Assembly (NCBI RefSeq): GCF_003123745.1
Contig: NZ_QETB01000004.1
Location: 1 to 64,000, forward strand
From: Ancrocorticia populi
GTDB lineage: Bacteria; Actinomycetota; Actinomycetes; Actinomycetales; Actinomycetaceae
DNA length: 64,000 bases
Direction: 5' to 3'
Positions 16,304 through 23,051 of this stretch are shown here, in pieces. Each line of letters begins with the position of its first letter. The stretch's first letter is position 1. The notes under the pieces were generated by a model that searched no databases, was not told the origin of the DNA, and was given only the letters and a program-made list of their open reading frames with translations. The translations under genes and the position numbers were made by a program.

Positions 16304-17706
16304 GCGCATGGCCGGCACCCTTCCACGCCCAGCCGCTGAACACATCGATTAGAGTCCCCGGCTCGAAATCGCTAACCAATCGCTTCATAGTTCTGGCCGC
16401 CCTAGGCGATCAGCCCTCGGTGATCCGCGAGCCACTGGTTGCCCGCGATACAGTCCTCATGGTCCGGGCCCTCGAGGCGATGGGAACGGGCTTCGAGTTT
16501 TACGATAATGCCCTTTTCGTCTATCCAGGTCCCCTCAGGGGAGCCTCAATCCACGCGGGACTGGCCGGCACGGTCATGCGCTTTTTGCCCGCCGTAGCAA
16601 CGTTGGCCAATGGAGACGTGGAGATCGATGGCGATGTTGCCGCCCGCGTCCGCCCCATGGATCCAGTGGTGCGCGCGATCGAGCAGCTGGACGTCCTGAT
16701 TGATCACGGCACGAACGCCGCAGGCCAGGCCACACTCCCCGTGACTGTCCACGGCACCGGCAGCGTCCTAGGTGGGCGTATCGGCATTGACGCCTCGGCC
16801 TCCTCCCAATTCATTTCTGCCATGCTACTGGCCGCACCCCGCATGGAATCGGGCCTGGAACTACGCCACACGGCTGGCCAGATCCCCTCTACCCCGCACC
16901 TCGACATGACGGTTGATGTGCTGCGAGGTTCTGGCATCGAGGTATTCACTTTCCCGCGCGATGCCGGCCCCGTGCGCCCCGGGCACCCCGCCGTGCGCTG
17001 GCTCGTCCTACCCGGAATCCCTGACGTGGGCAACGTTGAGGTAGAGCCTGATTTGTCCAACGCAGGCGCCTTCCTAGCCGCCGCGATGGTCACTGGCGGA
17101 TTCGTGGAGATTCAGAACTGGCCGCGCATCACCAAGCAGCCCGGCGATCAGCTTCGAACCATACTGGCCCAGATGGGTGCGTCGGTTGCCATGATGGCCG
17201 GGCGCCTTCAAGTGAAGGGGCCCGAACAGATAGAACCGATTGATCTAGACATGCACGATGTGGGCGAACTAGTTCCCACTGTTGCGGCCGTCGCCACCTT
17301 CGCCACCGGAACGTCTGCTATCCGTAACATCGGTCAGCTCCGCGGCCACGAGACAGACAGGCTGAGCGCCATCACCACGGAGCTCGAGCGTCTGGGCGGC
17401 AAGGCTTGGGTGGAGGACGACGATCTCTTCATCGAACCCCGTCCCCTACACGGCGCCACCCTCCAGACCTACGAGGATCACCGGATGGCCACCTTCGCCG
17501 CCATCATCGGCCTGCGCGTCGAAGGAGTCTCGGTGGAAAACATCGCCACCACGTCCAAGACGCTCCCCCAGTTCCCCCAGATGTGGCAGGACATGGTTGC
17601 GGGTGCCGCCGTTGTTCGCGCCAACACCGCGGATCTGCCCGTTGAGGGGCCGGAGGGCACCGCCTCAAGTCCCGACCCCGCCCCGGACAACGGGGCAACC
17701 GCTTGA
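16300..17706 (+). CDS. aroA: 3-phosphoshikimate 1-carboxyvinyltransferase (EPSP synthase)
   Basis: AroA transfers the enolpyruvyl group of PEP to shikimate 3-phosphate in chorismate synthesis. The 468-residue protein has VPGSKSLTNRFIVLAAL (shikimate-phosphate binding) near the N-terminus, AGLAGTVMRFLPAVA in place of the usual G-N-A-G-T motif, and RGHETDRLSAI in the C-terminal half. The two repeated inside-out domains cover the length, with about 30 extra residues at the C-terminus. The GTG start overlaps the DoxX stop and the stop overlaps rsgA. Chorismate also feeds menaquinone, made by genes later in the window. Confidence 0.93.
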   Translation: MSAWPAPFHAQPLNTSIRVPGSKSLTNRFIVLAALGDQPSVIREPLVARDTVLMVRALEAMGTGFEFYDNALFVYPGPLRGASIHAGLAGTVMRFLPAVATLANGDVEIDGDVAARVRPMDPVVRAIEQLDVLIDHGTNAAGQATLPVTVHGTGSVLGGRIGIDASASSQFISAMLLAAPRMESGLELRHTAGQIPSTPHLDMTVDVLRGSGIEVFTFPRDAGPVRPGHPAVRWLVLPGIPDVGNVEVEPDLSNAGAFLAAAMVTGGFVEIQNWPRITKQPGDQLRTILAQMGASVAMMAGRLQVKGPEQIEPIDLDMHDVGELVPTVAAVATFATGTSAIRNIGQLRGHETDRLSAITTELERLGGKAWVEDDDLFIEPRPLHGATLQTYEDHRMATFAAIIGLRVEGVSVENIATTSKTLPQFPQMWQDMVAGAAVVRANTADLPVEGPEGTASSPDPAPDNGATA

Positions 17707-18725
17707 GCCGCGATATAGGAACCGACGATCCGCGCGTCCGCGTGCGCCCGGGCCGCGCATCGCGCCCGCGCACGAAGATCCGGCCCGACTATTCGAGCCG
17801 TCCCCTTGCCCGCGTACTCACGGTTGATCGTGGCCGCTACCGCCTCCTCATGGAGCAGAGCGGAATCGAGGTGAGCGCCGTCAAGGCCCGCGAGCTTGGC
17901 CGTCGCGCGCTGGTGGTGGGCGATCGCGTCCGGGTTACGGGCGATACTTCCGGCCGTAAGGACACGTTGGCGCGGGCGGTGCTCATCGAGGAGCGCACGT
18001 CCGAACTCCGCCGCTCCACGGAGGAGGGTGATGGGCGCGATCGCGTGGTGGTTGCTAATGCTGACCAACTCGCCATCGTTACCGCCCTAGCCGATCCCGA
18101 GCCCAAGCCGGGGATGATTGACCGCTGTCTGGTGGCCGCGTACGTGGCCGGCATGGAGGCTCTTTTGATCCTCACGAAGGGCGATTTGGCCGATCCCGCC
18201 GGGCTTCTGGCCCGGTACGAGCCGCTGGGGCTTCCGTACTACGTGACGGAGGTGTTTTTTGACGACGACGAATCCCCCACCTCATCTGCCTCCCTCACAA
18301 CTCTGCAAAACGCACTCGCAGGCCACGAAACCGTGCTTGTGGGCCACTCGGGCGTGGGCAAATCCACGCTCATCAACGAACTCGTACCGGACGCCAACAG
18401 GGCCACGGGCCACGTCAACGAGGTGACCGGCAAGGGAAGGCACACCTCCACCTCGGCGATCTCCTTCGCCCTGCCAAGCGGCGGGCGCATCATTGACACC
18501 CCGGGGATTCGCAGCTTCGGGCTGGCCCACGTGGGGGCCGATGATCTGTTGGCCGCCTTCGCGGATCTATGGGAGATCGCGCGGGACTGTCCACGAGGAT
18601 GCCCTCACACGGAGGGCGCGCTCGAATGCGCACTGTCCGAGGTGAGCGAAGAACCTACCCTCAGCCGTGTCCAGTCTTTCCGGCGGCTTCTAACATCAAC
18701 CAACACCGATTGGAGCTCACAATGA
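17703..18725 (+). CDS. rsgA: Ribosome small-subunit-dependent GTPase A
   Basis: RsgA is a circularly permuted GTPase that checks late 30S assembly. The 340-residue protein has an N-terminal OB-like region, the G4 motif (LTKGDL) before G1 GHSGVGKSTLIN at about 212, GRHTST (G2), DTPGIRSFG (G3), and a zinc knuckle CPRGCPHTEGALEC at about residue 296. The proposed TTG start overlaps the aroA stop and has only a weak ribosome binding site. A dispersed-repeat copy at 18255-18272 lies in frame and encodes FFDDDE, in the loop before G1. Confidence 0.9.
   Translation: MSRDIGTDDPRVRVRPGRASRPRTKIRPDYSSRPLARVLTVDRGRYRLLMEQSGIEVSAVKARELGRRALVVGDRVRVTGDTSGRKDTLARAVLIEERTSELRRSTEEGDGRDRVVVANADQLAIVTALADPEPKPGMIDRCLVAAYVAGMEALLILTKGDLADPAGLLARYEPLGLPYYVTEVFFDDDESPTSSASLTTLQNALAGHETVLVGHSGVGKSTLINELVPDANRATGHVNEVTGKGRHTSTSAISFALPSGGRIIDTPGIRSFGLAHVGADDLLAAFADLWEIARDCPRGCPHTEGALECALSEVSEEPTLSRVQSFRRLLTSTNTDWSSQ
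18255..18272 (-). repeat. Dispersed element inside rsgA
   Basis: TTTTTTGACGACGACGAA matches the core of the dispersed motif with no spacer. It is read in frame by rsgA as Phe-Phe-Asp-Asp-Asp-Glu in a surface loop. The following ATCCCCC also recurs after the sbcD copy. Confidence 0.5.
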
Positions 18726-19537
18726 GTAGCCTGGCCAATGATTCACGCGGGGATCTCCGCGATGACCTCCAGCTCGCGTTGGAGATTGCTGATCGCGTGG
18801 ATGAGCTGACGATGGCGCGATTCGGGGCTGGCGATCTCGTGGTGGAGCAAAAGCCCGATCTAACGCCAGTTTCCGATGCCGATAAGGCCGCCGAGCAGCT
18901 GATCCGGGATCTACTTGGGCAGGCCCGGCCGAGCGATACCGTGTACGGCGAGGAACAGGGTGGAACCCTAGAGCACACCGGCCGGCGCTGGATCCTCGAT
19001 CCCATCGATGGCACGAAGAACTTTGTGCGGGCCGTGCCCGTGTGGGCCACGCTCATCGCGCTGGAGGTGGACGGAGAACTCGTGTTGGGCGTTGTCACTG
19101 CTCCGGCGCTGGCTAGGCGCTGGTGGGCGGCTTCCGGGCTCGGGGCATTTACTGCATTCGCCGGAGGTGAGGCGCGGGCCATCCGGGTGTCCGGGGTCCG
19201 TGAGATCGCCGACGCCTCCATCTCCTCCTCCGAGTTAACCGAGTGGAGGGATGCCGGACGCTTTGATTCCTACGTGAAGCTGGCAACCTCCTGCTGGCGT
19301 ACCCGCGATTACGGCGATTTCTGGAGCTACATGATGGTGGCCGAGGGAAGCGTGGACATCGCGGCCGAACCGGATCTGGAACTCTACGACATGGCTGCGC
19401 TTGTGCCCGTTGTGCGCGAAGCTGGCGGGACGTTCACCTCGCTCGAAGGCGAAGAAGGCGCGAGCGGCACATCTGCTATCGCCACGAACGGGCTGTTGCA
19501 TGAGGCGGCCCGAAGGGCGCTTCGTCGTCGTTCCTGA
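18722..19537 (+). CDS. hisN: Inositol-monophosphatase-family phosphatase, likely histidinol-phosphatase
   Basis: The 271-residue protein is a Mg2+-dependent phosphatase of the IMPase superfamily. It has GEEQGG (metal-binding Glu), WILDPIDGTKNFVRAVPVW (DPIDGT signature at about residue 92), and DLELYDMAALVPVVREAGG near the C-terminus. In actinobacteria this subfamily, with the short loop after DGTKNF, supplies histidinol-phosphate phosphatase. No other his gene is nearby, so the substrate is inferred. The ATG at 18722 is chosen over the longer frame because GGAG lies 6 nt upstream and it overlaps the rsgA stop (ATGA). Confidence 0.8.
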   Translation: MSSLANDSRGDLRDDLQLALEIADRVDELTMARFGAGDLVVEQKPDLTPVSDADKAAEQLIRDLLGQARPSDTVYGEEQGGTLEHTGRRWILDPIDGTKNFVRAVPVWATLIALEVDGELVLGVVTAPALARRWWAASGLGAFTAFAGGEARAIRVSGVREIADASISSSELTEWRDAGRFDSYVKLATSCWRTRDYGDFWSYMMVAEGSVDIAAEPDLELYDMAALVPVVREAGGTFTSLEGEEGASGTSAIATNGLLHEAARRALRRRS

Positions 19538-19557
19538 ATTTTGCGTCATATCTCTGG
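19523..19557 (+). repeat. Dispersed repeat after hisN
   Basis: CGTCGTCGTTCCTGAATTTT is followed by GCGTCATATCTC, the same two-part unit as at 10340-10375. The hisN stop codon lies within it. A small hairpin, CTGGGA at 19554-19559 with TCCCAG at 19567-19572, follows directly. Confidence 0.5.
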
Positions 19558-19632
19558 GAAGGACAGTCCCAGCGCGCAACGTCACCTGTCCAGAATTAGT
19601 TACTGCGCCACCGAAGCTGCAAGAATACATTC

Positions 19633-20124
19633 ATGAGTGACGTGCGCGAAGTACTGACATGGGAAACATTCGGCGAAGCTTCTCGGGAGCTTGCCACTGA
19701 AGTCTGGGAATCGGGTTACGAACCGGACATCATTGTGTGCGTGGCGCGCGGCGGGCTGATCCCTGCGGGAGCCATCGCCTACGCGCTTGAGCAGAAGTCC
19801 ATGCTGGTGCTCAACGTCGAATTCTATACGGGGATCGGCACCACGCTATTGGATCCGCGCCTCGTAGATCCAGTTCCGGATAACCACGGAATGTCCGGCA
19901 AGAAGATCCTCATCGTGGATGATGTTGCCGATTCCGGCCGCACCCTCGAATTTGTGCGTGGCATCTGCTCGCAGTACACCGATCAAATCAAGGTTGCCGT
20001 GCTGTACGAGAAGCCCCGTTCGGTTATCCACTGCGATTACGTGTGGAAAGAGACGGACGAGTGGATTTCCTTCCCATGGTCTTGCCTACCCCCAGTCAAC
20101 GGAGTGGACAGCAAGGATAACTAG
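19633..20124 (+). CDS. Phosphoribosyltransferase (type I, Gpt-like)
   Basis: The 163-residue protein has the PRPP-binding signature ILIVDDVADSGRTL at about residues 94-107 and a PDIIVCVARGGLIPAG loop at about residues 30-45, typical of hypoxanthine or xanthine-type phosphoribosyltransferases. It likely salvages a purine base, but the substrate is not certain. The ATG at 19633 has a weak ribosome binding site. The 3' third of the gene (from 20017) is duplicated at 20863-20976 with about 95% identity, flanking the parDE module; the gene itself is intact. Confidence 0.8.
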   Translation: MSDVREVLTWETFGEASRELATEVWESGYEPDIIVCVARGGLIPAGAIAYALEQKSMLVLNVEFYTGIGTTLLDPRLVDPVPDNHGMSGKKILIVDDVADSGRTLEFVRGICSQYTDQIKVAVLYEKPRSVIHCDYVWKETDEWISFPWSCLPPVNGVDSKDN

Positions 20125-20130
20125 GCTAGG
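20017..20130 (+). repeat. 114-bp direct repeat, copy 1 (in the phosphoribosyltransferase gene)
   Basis: This is the 3' end of the phosphoribosyltransferase gene plus six bases after the stop. It matches 20863-20976 over 114 bp with about five mismatches by eye and no gaps. The two copies enclose the parDE operon. Confidence 0.9.
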
Positions 20131-20490
20131 TTATCTTGCCTCATCTGGGAAGCTAGGTATGGCCATCCTTTCATGCAGTAGGCGCCCCACCATCACGTAA
20201 TCGTTATCCACGCGATAAAGAAAGAAATGCGCGGGCCCCGACACCGTTCCATATTCTTTGCTTGCAGTTCGACGGCTGTATTTGAGGTGCCATATCCTGA
20301 CGTCTGGCTGACCCAACGCCTCCTGCTGTAAGCTGCCTGGCCTCTCAGGGTCCTTCTGTACATCATGCAAAGCAGCTTCGATGAGTGCCTGATAACGCAG
20401 CCGTGCCTGCCGCCCAAACTGCCGTTCCGACCACTCGAGTGTTCGCTGAATATCCACTCGCGCTGCCGAAGCGATCCGAAGATTCCGCAT
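20131..20490 (-). CDS. parE: RelE/ParE-family toxin
   Basis: The 119-residue basic protein has the ParE/RelE pattern: an N-terminal ISxxAxxDIxxTLEWSxxxFG-like segment, ARLRYQALIEAALHDVQKDP, then RPGS and a beta-rich C-terminus ending HFFLYRVDNDYVMVGRLLHE. ParE toxins poison DNA gyrase and RelE toxins cleave mRNA at the ribosome; the target here cannot be assigned from sequence. It follows parD with a 3-nt gap. TTG at 20493 would add one residue. The stop codon touches the end of direct-repeat copy 1. Confidence 0.85.
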   Translation of the reverse strand: MRNLRIASAARVDIQRTLEWSERQFGRQARLRYQALIEAALHDVQKDPERPGSLQQEALGQPDVRIWHLKYSRRTASKEYGTVSGPAHFFLYRVDNDYVMVGRLLHERMAIPSFPDEAR

Positions 20491-20493
20491 CAA

Positions 20494-20781
20494 TCAATCG
20501 CTTTCGATGGACCGCGACACTTCTTCGCCAATACTGGCGATAAAGCTGCCAAGCTCTTTCGCAGATACGTCCGTGAATCGCCCCGATTCTATATCTTGCC
20601 ATCCAATTTCCGCTGCTTGGCGAAGTACGGCCAACTTGGCACGTTTCTCTTGCTCTTTTTCCTCCACAAGTCTCAGGCCTTCGCGCATTACCTCGCTGGC
20701 GTTTTGATATTGGCCGGCCGTAACTAGCCTTTCAATGAACTCTTGCTGATGAGATGTCAGCACAACATTTCTCGTGGGCAT
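20494..20781 (-). CDS. parD: ParD-family antitoxin (CC2985-like)
   Basis: The 95-residue protein has the ParD ribbon-helix-helix N-terminus MPTRNVVLTSHQQEFIERLV followed by GQYQNASEVMREGLRLVEE, and a charged C-terminal tail that would wrap the toxin. It should neutralise the toxin and repress the operon. AAGGAGGT lies 4 nt before the ATG, a much stronger signal than the toxin's, as expected when antitoxin must be in excess. An ATTGGCA-n5-TGCCAAT palindrome lies 34 nt upstream. Confidence 0.87.
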   Translation of the reverse strand: MPTRNVVLTSHQQEFIERLVTAGQYQNASEVMREGLRLVEEKEQEKRAKLAVLRQAAEIGWQDIESGRFTDVSAKELGSFIASIGEEVSRSIESD

Positions 20782-20814
20782 GGGTACCTCCTTTTCTTGT
20801 CAAGGATATCCAAG

Positions 20815-20833
20815 ATTGGCATATTCTGCCAAT
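20815..20833. promoter_or_regulatory. Palindromic operator candidate upstream of parD
   Basis: ATTGGCA at 20815-20821 and TGCCAAT at 20827-20833 form a perfect 7-bp inverted repeat with a 5-bp spacer. On the minus strand a possible TTGGCA -35 is part of it. ParD proteins commonly bind such sites to autoregulate. Confidence 0.55.
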
Positions 20834-20862
20834 AGCAATCGAAAGACGGCCTCGTTGGTTTA

Positions 20863-20976
20863 CGCTCGGTCATCCACTGCGATTACGTATGGAAAGAGAC
20901 GGACGAGTGGATTTCCTTCCCATGGTCTTGCCTACCCCCAGTCAACGGAGTGAACAGCAAGGATAACTAGGCGAGG
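20863..20976 (+). repeat. 114-bp direct repeat, copy 2 (phosphoribosyltransferase remnant)
   Basis: This is a detached copy of the phosphoribosyltransferase 3' end with no gene body before it. It starts 846 bp after copy 1. Its last bases also form the end of the minus-strand membrane-protein gene at 20967, so this copy marks the ancestral junction with the downstream neighbour. Confidence 0.9.
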
Positions 20977-21290
20977 CTGCCCCATATAAAATAGATTCCA
21001 AGGTAAACCCAGCAGCAGGCTGCCACGGCAGAAGCTACTAGTTTTCCTCTTGACTCATCGTGAACCACCAAGTTCGCCGGATACAGGAACGCTAACAGAA
21101 GGAAGGCGAATCCCATGGTGGGCTCTGCGGAGTCAAGGCTACCGCTAGCAATCGCCATGATTACTGCCACCACCAGAAGTGCCATGAGTAACCAATAGCC
21201 AACGGTCACTATGCGATCTAGTGTGCCCCGTTGTGAGAACGGCGTACGGGCTTGCTTATCGTGTTCATGCTTCTGAAGATCCGAACTCAT
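20967..21290 (-). CDS. Small membrane protein, unknown function
   Basis: The 107-residue protein has a charged N-terminus of about 28 residues and three hydrophobic segments: YWLLMALLVVAVIMAIASG, then FAFLLLAFLYPANLVV, then VASAVAACCWVYLGIYFIWG. AGGTGA lies 6 nt before the ATG. I do not recognise a family. The stop codon and last few residues overlap direct-repeat copy 2, which shows that before the parDE insertion this gene was directly convergent with the phosphoribosyltransferase gene. Confidence 0.6.
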   Translation of the reverse strand: MSSDLQKHEHDKQARTPFSQRGTLDRIVTVGYWLLMALLVVAVIMAIASGSLDSAEPTMGFAFLLLAFLYPANLVVHDESRGKLVASAVAACCWVYLGIYFIWGSLA

Positions 21291-21348
21291 CGTTGATCAC
21301 CTGATCTCGTTGCCATTCCCGGCCACCACGTCCACGATATCAAAATGC

Positions 21349-21549
21349 GTCGGAGCTGGCGGCTAGGGTTGGATCATGCTGATCCTTCATACCTCAGACT
21401 GGCATCTGGGCCGCAAGCTGCACGGGGCGGACCTCCACGAGGCCTCCGCTCTCTGGTGCCGCCACGTCATCGATCTAGTTCGCGAGCGCGGCATTGACGC
21501 CGTGCTCATTTCCGGTGACGTCTACGATCGCGGCGTCCCTCCCACCGAA
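21349..21549 (+). repeat. 201-bp direct repeat, copy A (upstream copy of sbcD 5' end)
   Basis: It matches 25063-25263 over 201 bp without gaps and with about ten mismatches by eye. It includes about 27 bp upstream of the start codon and the first 58 codons of sbcD. It marks the left edge of the insert that ends at 25062. Confidence 0.92.
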
Positions 21550-21600
21550 AACAGCCATATGCAGTCCGAACTATCCAAGGCCAGTTCAGTATACAGCTGA
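21376..21600 (+). pseudogene. Truncated sbcD (5' fragment)
   Basis: The frame opens with the SbcD N-terminus MLILHTSDWHLGRKLHGADL and keeps the first two metal-binding motifs (SDWH and GDVYDRG). Homology stops at 21549, after which about 16 unrelated codons lead to a TGA. GNHD and the remaining catalytic residues are missing, so no nuclease is expected. It is the relic left when foreign DNA joined inside or beside sbcD; the complete gene lies at 25090. Confidence 0.9.
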
Positions 21601-21878
21601 TACAGTATTCCCTAAGTTTGAATCAATCCATTGTAGGAATTTGCGACAAATCCCCACAATTCATTGATACACTGACAGCACTGACAGCACTGACAGACTT
21701 TACCTCTTCGACTAGGGAAGTTTGGCGGTGTTCATCACTCAACTTGATGGACTTCCTCTCACAAGGATCACGTCAGACGACGGATCCAAATACCGATATG
21801 CTTGCCGGCACTGCAGCTGACGAACATATCAAATTGAAGCGATAAGTCATTCACCAAAATGAATAGAGGCAGGGCACA
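21601..21878. other. Intergenic region at the left end of the insert
   Basis: This A+T-richer stretch holds three tandem 9-mers at 21670-21696 and no convincing gene. An open frame at 21618-21845 is low-complexity across the repeats and lacks a ribosome binding site. The promoter for the secreted-protein gene should lie here. Confidence 0.5.
21670..21696. repeat. Three tandem copies of CACTGACAG
   Basis: The 9-bp unit is repeated perfectly three times (21670-21678, 21679-21687, 21688-21696). It sits about 185 bp before the secreted-protein start codon. It may be a regulator binding array or a slippage-prone tract. Confidence 0.7.
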
Positions 21879-22283
21879 ATGTCTATCAAACGTAGGTTCT
21901 TAGCAAGCAGTGCAGCACTTTTTCTCATTGCCGGTACTGGTATTTCATTATCCAGCGCCGCAATTGCCGATACCGGGGAAATCGAACCATATGCGTGCCA
22001 ACTCAATGCATGGACTCCGGGCCACAATTTTTCGACAGGAAATGCATGGGGGCAAGGGGGACGATCAGGCTGCAGTAACGCCACAGGTGTCACAGTACTG
22101 CTTCGTGAGGATAAGAGAAGCATGCCCGATCGCACACTCGCAGAGGGTTACCAGCGCGGAACCGCAATTAAGTTCACCGTGTACGGGAAAATCACCAAGT
22201 CCAATAAGGGAGGGACCTTCTACACCGAAACGCGCTCTTCGACCGGAGCGCAGCGTCAATCGGCTCGCGTGATCTTCAATTAA
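21879..22283 (+). CDS. Small secreted protein with one cysteine pair, unknown function
   Basis: The 134-residue precursor has a clear signal peptide: MSIKRR, a hydrophobic core through FLIAGTGISLSSAA, and a likely cleavage after AIA or AIAD near residue 30. The mature part of about 104 residues has two cysteines (YACQLNAW and SGCSNATG), probably one disulfide, and a C-terminal beta-strand-like block TFYTETRSSTGAQRQSARV. The GCxNxxxVTVLLR and YTETRSSTG pattern resembles uncharacterised small secreted proteins of other actinobacteria. AGGG lies about 5 nt before the ATG. It heads the cargo before the ABC genes, so a secreted effector or bacteriocin-like role is possible, but unproven. Confidence 0.75.
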   Translation: MSIKRRFLASSAALFLIAGTGISLSSAAIADTGEIEPYACQLNAWTPGHNFSTGNAWGQGGRSGCSNATGVTVLLREDKRSMPDRTLAEGYQRGTAIKFTVYGKITKSNKGGTFYTETRSSTGAQRQSARVIFN

Positions 22284-22300
22284 GAAGCAAACCACAGAAT

Positions 22301-22335
22301 CGCTGGTAGCGTTCACCTCATGGGCGCTACCAGCG
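22301..22335 (+). terminator. Hairpin between secreted-protein gene and ABC operon
   Basis: CGCTGGTAGCG at 22301-22311 and CGCTACCAGCG at 22325-22335 form a perfect 11-bp stem with a 13-nt loop. There is no T run, so it may be a processing or attenuation site that lowers ABC-gene expression relative to the secreted protein. A second palindrome, AACTCTAGAGAGTT, lies directly after it at 22336-22349. Confidence 0.6.
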
Positions 22336-22352
22336 AACTCTAGAGAGTTCAT

Positions 22353-23051
22353 ATGTCTACCGTCACAATCACCGACTTCCATTTTTCCTACGGTCGCACC
22401 ACTATCTTCAGCGGGCTGAATCTTGAAATCTCGGAAGGCATCACAGTTTTGCTTGGCCCAAACGGCGCCGGGAAAACTACCCTCATGAAGGCAATTGTTG
22501 GCCTCCTTAAACCGAAAAGAGGGACAATTCAGACATCGGGACGCATTGGATATCTGGAGCAACGCTTTGAGACGATGGATGGGCTCCGTACTGATCGGCA
22601 CGTGGCGTATGCAGCATGGGCAGCGGGGCTTCCCCGTACGGAGTGTTATGCCAGGGCCGATGCGGCCTTGGCATCTGTTAGTTTAGGCGACAAGTCGAGG
22701 TCGAAGGTCAAGCACCTATCGGGAGGGCAGCGCCAACGGCTTGGGCTTGCTTGCACCTTAGTGAGCGACCCTAGTGTTGTAGTCCTTGATGAACCCACAG
22801 TTGGCGTGGATCCGGCTCAACGAGTTGAGATTCGCAAGCAGCTCCTTGCAGCATCAGAAAACACCACAACTATTGTTTCTACACATCTCGTTGACGATGC
22901 AGCTCGAATGGCGGACCGTATTATCGTTCTCAATTCCGGGGTGATCGCATTTGATGGCACGGTGGCCGAACTCGAAGATTTTGCTCCACAAGGCCTTGAT
23001 TCGCGCACCTCTGAGCTGGAGGCGGGATATTTAGAGGTGCTTGATGCGTAA
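22353..23051 (+). CDS. ABC transporter ATP-binding protein
   Basis: The 232-residue ATPase has all key motifs: Walker A GPNGAGKTT at about residue 35, a Q-loop region with GYLEQRF, signature LSGGQRQRLG, Walker B VVVLDEPTVGVDP and the switch STHLVDD. The VGVDP and STH pattern places it with exporters of the drug, bacteriocin-immunity or antibiotic-efflux type. It overlaps the next gene by 8 nt, so it should pair with the two downstream membrane proteins. It lies inside the insert bounded by the sbcD repeats. Confidence 0.92.
   Translation: MSTVTITDFHFSYGRTTIFSGLNLEISEGITVLLGPNGAGKTTLMKAIVGLLKPKRGTIQTSGRIGYLEQRFETMDGLRTDRHVAYAAWAAGLPRTECYARADAALASVSLGDKSRSKVKHLSGGQRQRLGLACTLVSDPSVVVLDEPTVGVDPAQRVEIRKQLLAASENTTTIVSTHLVDDAARMADRIIVLNSGVIAFDGTVAELEDFAPQGLDSRTSELEAGYLEVLDA

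Noticed and set aside
21670-21696. CRISPR array
   Set aside because: Repeats are only 9 bp with no spacers and no cas genes are present.
21618-21845. 75-codon open frame in the ABC insert
   Set aside because: It lies across the CACTGACAG repeats, has no ribosome binding site and no recognisable protein features.
21879-22283. Lactococcin 972-type bacteriocin
   Set aside because: It shares a secreted peptide plus ABC context, but the mature sequence lacks the family's tryptophan- and glycine-rich pattern as I know it, and the membrane proteins do not look like the usual partner.
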